Source: TCS-49 sp964442515
Lineage (GTDB): Bacteria > Campylobacterota > Campylobacteria > Campylobacterales > Sulfurovaceae
Direction of reading: 5' to 3'
NCBI GenBank assembly: GCA_964442515.1
Contig: CAYUAC010000122.1
Span: 1-5,381, forward strand
DNA: 5,381 nucleotides
Position numbers and translations under genes: made by a program. Positions 1 to 4,543 of the stretch are shown one piece after another. Each line of letters opens with the position of its first letter. Positions within the stretch are counted from its first letter, which is position 1. The notes beneath the pieces are model-generated. The model was not told where the DNA came from, did no database searches, and saw nothing but the letters and a program-made list of their open reading frames with translations.

Positions 1-330
1 CGCTTTGGCTTCCTTTATCTTTTCCGCATCAAAGAAATCACTTAAACGCATCGGCGTTATATAACCAAAAACGTCGTCATCAGTCACGTATCGCCGCGTA
101 AGGTGTTCTACTTCTTTCGTTGATTTAAAAAGATTTAGAGTATTGATAATTGTGAAATTATCACAAAATGCTTTTACCATTTCATCTATGTAAACCCCGG
201 CGTAACAGTCAATTGAAATTATATTTGACAAATTTTCTACTTTAGAAAGCAAAGATTTCTTTATAATTGACCAGCCCTTTTCTATTTTGCCATCAACATA
301 TATTGACGGAAATTTTTCCGCCCGACATGT
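1..330 (-). pseudogene. 5'-truncated class I mannose-6-phosphate isomerase-like fragment, running off the window
   Basis: The minus strand is open without a stop from 330 to the window edge (about 110 codons). A TGA at 331-333 closes the frame upstream, and there is no ATG near the right end. The translation contains IDCYAGVYIDEM and, further on, TDDDVFGYITPMRLSDFFD. I recognise this pattern (hydrophobic strand, D/E-C-Y-x-G-V, then TDDxVFGY and DFFD) from the N-terminal region of bacterial class I mannose-6-phosphate isomerase-like proteins, which interconvert mannose-6-P and fructose-6-P or are cupin relatives. This identification is from memory and moderate. Base composition is visibly AT-richer than the rest of the window. 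The first possible ATG lies well inside the domain, so the 5' end looks lost where the fragment meets the broken cfa gene. The true right boundary is uncertain because the frame overlaps cfa codons at 282-330. The left part continues outside the window and may be longer and intact. Confidence 0.5.
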
Positions 331-1034
331 TCAAACATTCCGATACTGACAATACGGTCAAACTCTTCATCAATTTCGCGGTAATCTTGGAGCCTGAATT
401 CCAAATTCAAATGCGGATATTTTTCTTTTGCGTACTGAGCCTGTTCTTTTGAAATCGTCACCCCGGTGCATTTTACGCCGTAGTTTTCAACCGCATATGC
501 CATGAAACTGCCCCACCCGCAGCCGATATCCAATACACGCATTCCGGGTTTGAGTTTCAGCTTACGGCAGATAAGGTCAAGTTTGTCAATTTGAGCCTGT
601 TCCAAGGTGTCGGCATTTCTCCAGTACCCGCAACTGTAGTTCATCCTTGAATCCAGCATCGCTTCATAAAAATCATTACCCAAATCATAATGCTGCTTAC
701 CGACCTTCCAGGCCCGGGGCTTGGTTTGTAAATTCAACAGTTTGACGCGAATATGATGCATGAGAAGTTTTGCAGAGGTTATTTCCCGGTCCAGTTTTGC
801 GGCCAGGACCCTCTCAAAGAATTGATCTAATTCTTGACAATCCCACAAGCCGTCCATATAGGTTTCTCCCAGGCCCAGGTTCAACCTGCTTAGAACCTGG
901 TCGTACACCTGAGCAGAATAAATCCGGATATCCCAAGGGCGGGATCCATTTATTTCTATGTCTGCTCTTCGCAGTAGGTTTTTAATAAAATTTTCACTAT
1001 GGAAGTCTTTGTTTTGCTTTTTTGTCATTCGCAT
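282..1034 (-). pseudogene. cfa: Cyclopropane-fatty-acyl-phospholipid synthase, 3'-truncated
   Basis: CFA synthase transfers a methylene from S-adenosylmethionine to cis double bonds of membrane phospholipid acyl chains, a stationary-phase and stress adaptation. The 250-residue product follows the family closely: LGLGETYMDGLWDC (about 53-66), KQHYDLGNDFY (113-123), YSCGYW (133-138) with the conserved Cys, the SAM-binding loop VLDIGCGWG (167-175), and MFEHVG (233-238) with the conserved Glu. It then stops at YMLMAK, whereas the E. coli enzyme is 382 residues. The missing C-terminal third would carry the LLHTIG segment (His266 in E. coli) and Tyr317, both part of the bicarbonate-binding active site, so the product is very probably inactive. 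The reading frame continues upstream to a TTG at 1064, but ATG 1034 is preceded by a good GAGAAGGA at 7 nt, so I chose it. DNA past the stop resembles an unrelated gene, so this is a rearrangement rather than a simple frameshift. Confidence 0.9.
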
Positions 1035-1041
1035 ACATAAA

Positions 1042-1049
1042 TCCTTCTC
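1042..1049 (-). promoter_or_regulatory. Ribosome binding site deciding the cfa start
   Basis: On the minus strand GAGAAGGA ends 7 nt before ATG 1034. Other candidates are worse placed: the TTG at 1064 has no purine-rich tract upstream, and ATG 1028 would be 13 nt away. This supports a product beginning MRMTKKQ. Confidence 0.7.
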
Positions 1050-1112
1050 ATACGATACATCCAAAAAAACAATTTATAACAGCGTTAACACTTTATTTGA
1101 TTAGTATTACTT

Positions 1113-1142
1113 ATTATACTTAATTATAAAATCTGATGTCAA
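1113..1142 (-). promoter_or_regulatory. Consensus sigma70-type promoter for cfa
   Basis: On the minus strand TTGACA (1142-1137) and TATAAT (1118-1113) are separated by 18 nt, a full match to both consensus hexamers. The predicted transcript start is near 1106, giving a 5' leader of about 70 nt before the cfa ATG. The -35 hexamer overlaps the TGA stop codon of the upstream membrane-protein gene (1139-1141), so cfa has its own promoter packed against the preceding operon. The leader is AT-rich and contains a GTTAAC palindrome (1084-1089). I see no strong hairpin between the two genes. Confidence 0.75.
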
Positions 1143-2353
1143 ACTTTCCCGCTGTACCGCCGATAAATCCCGATAACGCCCGCAAAGTTATACAGATGCA
1201 GCATGTTCAAAAGTACAAACACCGCCGCCGCTGTCTGCAAAACAAACGCACTGCCTGCAAAAACGTATAGCGCAAGCAGCCCGTACACGGCTCCAAAGAC
1301 CACGAGCGCCGCGCGCTGGAGCTTTTGGCTGACCATTTCGCGCATGGTAGGCATATCAAAAACCCCTTTGGCACTGAGGTGAAACCAGGTGATAAAGGGA
1401 ATGATCTTGTAAATCATCGCGCTGATGGCGCCGTAGACAAAACCATACCCCAAAAGCACGTAGCCCAAAAGGCTTTGCCCAGCAAAAAGCAGCAAAAGCG
1501 CCCCTGCAAGCAGCGAGACAAACGCAGTGTAAAAATAATACACGCTGAAATCTTTCAGTTTTCGCCCCCGGTTGTTAAGCACCCTGAGCGTCACAGCCGC
1601 GTAGATGATGGCAAGCAGATACAGCGTTTTGGTAAAAAGAGCGCTTTGGCCCCACAGAGCGGCTACAAAGGATAACAGCGTAAGCACTGCAAACCCGTAG
1701 ATAAAAAAACGTTTTGTTTTTTCTTTTAGCGGCGCTGCCACCCAAAACATCGGTATCACCTGAAAGCTGATGGCAGCCACCAGCAGCAGCGTCCAGCCAA
1801 AGGCTACCCCGTGCAGATGCAGCGTTTTGAGTGTTGCGTAATCAAAAATACCGTAGGCATACACTCCAAGCAGCCCGGCACCAAAGATTAAAGATAAAAG
1901 CAAGAACAGTACCGCCAAACCGATAGCCCGGATAGAGCTGTTTTGTGTGCGGCTTTGTACGATAAAGTATATAACCACCGCGCAAAAGACGCCGACGCCG
2001 GCGATCAGAAACAGTGCGGCGGCGGCATACGTCCATGAAGCCTGGCTTACAAACGCGGCGACAAAAGCAAAGATGCCAAGATGCAAAAGCCCATACACCA
2101 CATTTGAAAAGCTTTCGCCCCTGGGGATGACAACCCCGCCGACGACGGGCAGAAACTGCAAAATAGCGCCTGTCATCACCATGAGCATAAAGCCCAGTGT
2201 AAACAGATGCGCAAAAGCCGGATTGCCAGATAACGAGGGTTGATACAGCAAAAACGCCCCGGCCAGCCCCGCGTACACAAAAGCGGTAAGAAAAAACTTC
2301 ACCGTCACGGCATACGGCGGCGCCTGATCCAGACTAAGACCCGATAAAACCAT
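1139..2353 (-). CDS. Polytopic membrane protein, heme-copper oxidase subunit I / NnrS-like, function unknown
   Basis: The 404-residue product is almost entirely hydrophobic, with about 11-12 predicted membrane helices. It contains AHLFTLGF...AILQFLPVV (48-71) and LHLHGVAFGW...SFQVIPMF (178-203). These are two copies of H-x4-G-x11-Q-x2-P with identical spacing, plus KIIPFITWFH (316-325) and a late His in NMLHLYNFAG. Conserved His in membrane helices suggests heme or metal binding, as in the distant heme-copper oxidase I/NnrS-type superfamily; that assignment is an inference. It lacks the full set of metal-ligand histidines needed for a true terminal oxidase or NO reductase. ATG 2353 lies 20 nt inside the end of the DUF2249 gene and is preceded by AAAGGA at 8 nt, so I expect translational coupling. 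It is the last gene of the hemerythrin operon. Involvement in nitric oxide or low-oxygen physiology is suggested by the FNR-type box upstream of the operon. Confidence 0.75.
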   Translation of the reverse strand: MVLSGLSLDQAPPYAVTVKFFLTAFVYAGLAGAFLLYQPSLSGNPAFAHLFTLGFMLMVMTGAILQFLPVVGGVVIPRGESFSNVVYGLLHLGIFAFVAAFVSQASWTYAAAALFLIAGVGVFCAVVIYFIVQSRTQNSSIRAIGLAVLFLLLSLIFGAGLLGVYAYGIFDYATLKTLHLHGVAFGWTLLLVAAISFQVIPMFWVAAPLKEKTKRFFIYGFAVLTLLSFVAALWGQSALFTKTLYLLAIIYAAVTLRVLNNRGRKLKDFSVYYFYTAFVSLLAGALLLLFAGQSLLGYVLLGYGFVYGAISAMIYKIIPFITWFHLSAKGVFDMPTMREMVSQKLQRAALVVFGAVYGLLALYVFAGSAFVLQTAAAVFVLLNMLHLYNFAGVIGIYRRYSGKV

Positions 2354-2597
2354 CGATATATTCCTTTACCTGCATATCATCGCTGTGCCAAATGTAGATA
2401 GCGACCTTGTCCTGGTGCAAGATTGTATGGGCAAACCCGTTTTTTTCAAGCAGATTGGCCAAAAGGCACGGATGCATTCGGTGGATCGCTTTGATATAGC
2501 TGCCCCGCTCCAGTCGCCCCGCCGCCTGCATGATGCGCTCAAGCGGTTCCGGGGCTTCGAGCATACTCACATCCACTGTGATTTGTCGGGGATGCAT
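2334..2597 (-). CDS. DUF2249 domain protein (small, TusA/SirA-like fold)
   Basis: The 87-residue product covers one complete DUF2249 domain. ITVDVSMLEAPEPLERIMQA (6-25) matches the family's opening 'D-x-x-x-L-x-x-P-x-P-x-x-x-I' pattern. A basic/Gly turn (RLERGSYI) follows, then HRMHPCLLANLLEKNGF, equivalent to the usual 'P-x-x-L-x-x-x-L-E-x-x-G-F' segment, and a final IYIWH strand. The biochemical role of DUF2249 is unknown. The family often occurs next to, or fused with, hemerythrin domains, and here its ATG shares one base with the hemerythrin stop codon (TAATG at 2595-2599), strong evidence for translational coupling and a functional link. A weak AAGAG lies just upstream. It is cytoplasmic, with no signal peptide or membrane segment. 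A possible role is delivering or sensing a redox or iron-linked signal for the partner proteins, but nothing in the sequence shows that directly. Confidence 0.8.
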   Translation of the reverse strand: MHPRQITVDVSMLEAPEPLERIMQAAGRLERGSYIKAIHRMHPCLLANLLEKNGFAHTILHQDKVAIYIWHSDDMQVKEYIDGFIGS

Positions 2598-3022
2598 TAA
2601 AGCTCTTGCATCTTTTGGACCGTGGCTTTGGAGTCAAGCACATTGTCAGCCATGGTATACATCATCTGTTCTTCTTTCATATTGTGCTGGCCCATCAAAA
2701 ACAGCAGGTTTTCGCTCAGGCCCAAAAAGCGCTCTTTGTCTTTCCCCTCAAGGGCCAATCCCATCTGATCAAACAGACTTCGCATCTGATCGTGTTCCAT
2801 AATCATGACGCCGGTGGGGTTGCACCCTTCCCCCGAGGCTTTGTTAAACTCTTCAAACATAACCTTTTCTTCCATGTCAAAATGTTTGAGCATATGATCT
2901 TTAAAGCCCACAAACTTTTCCATCGCTTCATCCCATTTTTGAGCCTCTGCCAGTGTTTCAAGGTCGGCAAATTCGCTGTCGCATGCTTTGTGGTCATCGG
3001 CCATAAACTCTTTGATTGTCAT
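2597..3022 (-). CDS. Hemerythrin-domain protein (HHE, di-iron)
   Basis: The 141-residue soluble, helical protein spans a single hemerythrin domain and nothing else. The expected di-iron ligand pattern is visible: His11 in ADDHKACD, His47 and Glu51 (HFDME), His77 (MEHDQMR), His113 and Glu117 (HNMKE). That is H, HxxxE, H, HxxxE in the family order. Such proteins bind O2 reversibly, and some are tied to nitric oxide resistance or iron handling; which applies here is not visible. It lacks the N-terminal cysteine-containing ScdA domain of many RIC/YtfE iron-sulfur repair proteins. ATG 3022 has AAGGA at 6 nt. It is the first gene of a three-gene operon with DUF2249 and the polytopic membrane protein. 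It has its own FNR-type box and -10 element upstream, with a predicted leader of only about 15 nt. Confidence 0.88.
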   Translation of the reverse strand: MTIKEFMADDHKACDSEFADLETLAEAQKWDEAMEKFVGFKDHMLKHFDMEEKVMFEEFNKASGEGCNPTGVMIMEHDQMRSLFDQMGLALEGKDKERFLGLSENLLFLMGQHNMKEEQMMYTMADNVLDSKATVQKMQEL

Positions 3023-3043
3023 TTTCTATCCTTTTTTGAACGT

Positions 3044-3049
3044 ATTGTA
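3044..3049 (-). promoter_or_regulatory. -10 element of the hemerythrin operon promoter
   Basis: TACAAT on the minus strand (3049-3044) is 23 nt from the FNR-type box at 3073-3086. A transcript start at about 3038 would put the box centre at -41.5. No convincing -35 hexamer is present, as expected for a class II activated promoter. The leader to ATG 3022 would be about 15 nt and includes the AAAAAGGA ribosome site. Confidence 0.6.
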
Positions 3050-3072
3050 CGCTGTTTTGTTCCCTTTATGCA

Positions 3073-3086
3073 TTGACATAAATCAA
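3073..3086 (-). promoter_or_regulatory. FNR/DNR-type box upstream of the hemerythrin operon
   Basis: The plus-strand sequence is TTGACATAAATCAA; on the minus strand it reads TTGATTTATGTCAA. It matches 9 of the 10 defined bases of the FNR-type palindrome TTGAT-N4-ATCAA. It overlaps the TGA stop codon (3083-3085) of the upstream polyferredoxin gene. The downstream half-site carries the single mismatch. Centre-to-start spacing of about 41.5 nt supports class II activation. FNR (O2-sensing) and NO-sensing relatives such as DNR/NNR recognise the same motif, so the signal cannot be decided from the site. Confidence 0.7.
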
Positions 3087-4447
3087 TACAATACGTACGC
3101 GTAGACAATAGTACCTATCAGCAGGGCATACGCAAAGACAAAACTACCCAGAATATAAAACAGCTTTCGCGCCGTTTCCGGCGGCCACTGAGCAGCTTTG
3201 ATGCGCTTGAAAAGCACCCTGAGAGCAAAAACGATGCCCGCAACATGCAACAATGCAAAAGCCCTGAGCCCGGGATGGGCCGGATCGACAAAAGAGGCGG
3301 GTTCTACCGCGCTTCCCGTGATCTTTGTGACTGCCGCGGCGTAGAGCTGGGGACCGTAGCGGGTGAGGAAAAACGGCAGCGTCTGGGCCAGACCGCCCAA
3401 AAGCACCAGCGGCACCAGAGAATACGAAGCAATACGCAGCATCAAAGAAAAAGAGCTTTGTGCGACCTTTGCGGCAGCGGCGTAACTGCCAAGGGTGATG
3501 CCAATCGTAAAAACGGCGGCAAAAACAAAAGCAAACACCGCTTCAAAATCCACCCCGGCTTCAGGCATCTTAGCAGCCAGTATATTCCATGGCAGCACTG
3601 CAGACAGAGGCGAAGCGCCAAGCGCGTTATAAAAACTCATCCAGATCAAAACCGCCGCGGTGATCAAAACAACAGTCCATGACTGATCCGTGGTAGCCTG
3701 TTTGACATCTGCTTCAAGCCCGAACCCGGGGCGGCACAGATGCAGTCCAACCGCTTCGCAGGCGTGGGTGCAGTCCATACAAAGCTTGCAATGGCTCATC
3801 GACTGCTTGCGCTCAAAATGAAAGGGGCTGAGTCCGTACGGGCACGCTTTGGCGCAGGCAAAATCTTTGCAGCTTTGACACGCGCTTTGGTACGTGCCAA
3901 GGCGCACGAAAGCAGCTTTGCTAAAAACCGCCGTCACCGAAGATATAGGGCAGAAATATTTGCAGTAACTCATCGAATCAAAAACCAAAAAAACCACGGC
4001 CGCATACAGCGTAACAAGCAGAAAAAACAACCCGGCGATAAAGGCTTGATGGAAGATTCCGTGAAAAACATACAGCACCGTCCAGTAACCAAGCAGCAAA
4101 ACAGCCGTACCGATCAGGGGGTTTTGCAGAGGTTTTGGCACCTTTTTTTGCAACCCGATTTTAGTAAGGCAGCGCCCCATAGAGCCGTGCGGACAGATGC
4201 CGCAAAAGGCGTTGCCAAAGGTTGCCAGGCTCAAAACCATAAAAAAAGGCCAAAACAGCGACCAAAACAAAGCTAAGCTGATATGGTTGGGCGCGGCGGG
4301 AAAAAACAACGCCTGCACAAGCGCGTAGACAAACAGCGCAAACACTCCCGTGCGCAAAAACCGTAAAAACATCTTGTTTTTGAATAAAAACGCCCCCGCT
4401 TTGTAGCCAAGCAGGTCGCTTTTGTCTCTTTTTATTTTGGAAACCAT
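3083..4447 (-). CDS. Membrane polyferredoxin with two 4Fe-4S sites (NapH/NosR/CcoG-type core)
   Basis: The 454-residue product begins with about four membrane helices (about 27-50, 57-77, 112-130, 135-156). These carry CGICP (82-86) and CKYFCP (162-167), the paired Cys-Pro motifs typical of NapH, NosR and CcoG membrane ferredoxins. Two 4Fe-4S motifs follow: Cys190/193/198/202 (CQSCKDFACAKACP) and Cys220/223/226/230 (CKLCMDCTHACE). All eight ligands are present. About five more membrane helices (from about 257 to the C-terminus) follow, which a plain NapH protein lacks. It has neither the N-terminal FMN-binding domain of NosR nor the C-terminal Ig-like domain of CcoG. The likely role is moving electrons between the quinone pool or a periplasmic partner and an Fe-S or heme acceptor; the partner is unknown. 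ATG 4447 has no Shine-Dalgarno and lies next to the predicted transcript start, so the mRNA may be leaderless, or a downstream start may be used. The stop lies 60 nt before the hemerythrin ATG. Confidence 0.85.
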   Translation of the reverse strand: MVSKIKRDKSDLLGYKAGAFLFKNKMFLRFLRTGVFALFVYALVQALFFPAAPNHISLALFWSLFWPFFMVLSLATFGNAFCGICPHGSMGRCLTKIGLQKKVPKPLQNPLIGTAVLLLGYWTVLYVFHGIFHQAFIAGLFFLLVTLYAAVVFLVFDSMSYCKYFCPISSVTAVFSKAAFVRLGTYQSACQSCKDFACAKACPYGLSPFHFERKQSMSHCKLCMDCTHACEAVGLHLCRPGFGLEADVKQATTDQSWTVVLITAAVLIWMSFYNALGASPLSAVLPWNILAAKMPEAGVDFEAVFAFVFAAVFTIGITLGSYAAAAKVAQSSFSLMLRIASYSLVPLVLLGGLAQTLPFFLTRYGPQLYAAAVTKITGSAVEPASFVDPAHPGLRAFALLHVAGIVFALRVLFKRIKAAQWPPETARKLFYILGSFVFAYALLIGTIVYAYVLY

Positions 4448-4453
4448 ATACGT

Positions 4454-4459
4454 ATATTA
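4454..4459 (-). promoter_or_regulatory. -10 element of the polyferredoxin promoter
   Basis: TAATAT on the minus strand (4459-4454) lies 23 nt from the FNR-type box at 4483-4496. A start at 4448 would give a box position of -41.5 and place the first transcribed base immediately before ATG 4447. The region between box and -10 is pyrimidine-rich on this strand and offers no alternative -10. Confidence 0.55.
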
Positions 4460-4482
4460 CACAAAAGAAAGAGCAAACGGCA

Positions 4483-4496
4483 TTGATTAAAATCAA
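4483..4496. promoter_or_regulatory. Perfect FNR/DNR-type box shared by two divergent promoters
   Basis: TTGATTAAAATCAA matches all ten defined positions of TTGAT-N4-ATCAA, and the arms extend by one further complementary base pair (ATTGAT/ATCAAT, 4482-4497). It is the only strong operator-like site in the 96 nt between the polyferredoxin ATG (4447) and the globin-EAL ATG (4544). Its centre (4489.5) is 41.5 nt from the predicted starts on both sides (4448 minus, 4531 plus), so one bound dimer could activate both genes. The alternative Campylobacter NssR-type motif TTAAC-N4-GTTAA does not fit. Confidence 0.85.
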
Positions 4497-4518
4497 TTTT
4501 TTGCCCCGGATATTTGGT

Positions 4519-4524
4519 TACAAT
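4519..4524 (+). promoter_or_regulatory. -10 element of the globin-EAL promoter
   Basis: TACAAT on the plus strand is 22 nt downstream of the FNR-type box. A start at about 4531 puts the box at -41.5. The leader would be about 13 nt and contain AAGG (4533-4536), 7 nt before ATG 4544. The hexamer is identical to the -10 of the hemerythrin operon. Confidence 0.6.
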
Positions 4525-4543
4525 AAAGAAAAAAGGTGTCTTC

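Noticed and set aside
1..284. cfa disrupted only by a simple frameshift
   Set aside because: None of the expected CFA C-terminal segments (LLHTIG, the DWHNFG-type motif) appears in the open minus frame of 1-281, which instead reads like another protein.
1060..1095. Terminator between the membrane-protein operon and cfa (T-run near 1062-1068, GTTAAC palindrome at 1084-1089)
   Set aside because: The palindrome is only 6 bp and does not directly precede the T-run. I could not draw a stable stem.
1097..1110. TTGAT-N4-ATTAC upstream of cfa as a third FNR-type box
   Set aside because: Only one half-site matches, and it would overlap or lie downstream of the predicted cfa transcript start.
2606..3076. 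156-codon plus-strand open frame opposite hemerythrin
   Set aside because: Complement of a gene with all hemerythrin iron ligands in order. The His/Phe-rich translation is a shadow pattern.
3740..4276. 178-codon plus-strand open frame
   Set aside because: Antisense to the polyferredoxin gene, rich in Lys/Arg/Gln as expected for the complement of a hydrophobic coding sequence, with no recognisable domain.
3083..4447. Calling the polyferredoxin CcoG, NosR or NapH by name
   Set aside because: The core motifs are shared by all three, but the accessory domains do not match any one of them, so no gene symbol is justified.
4161..4496. Long minus-strand frame overlapping the start of the polyferredoxin gene
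   Set aside because: It lies out of frame over a region whose other frame carries clear conserved Cys motifs. Its translation has no recognisable domain, so it is a shadow.
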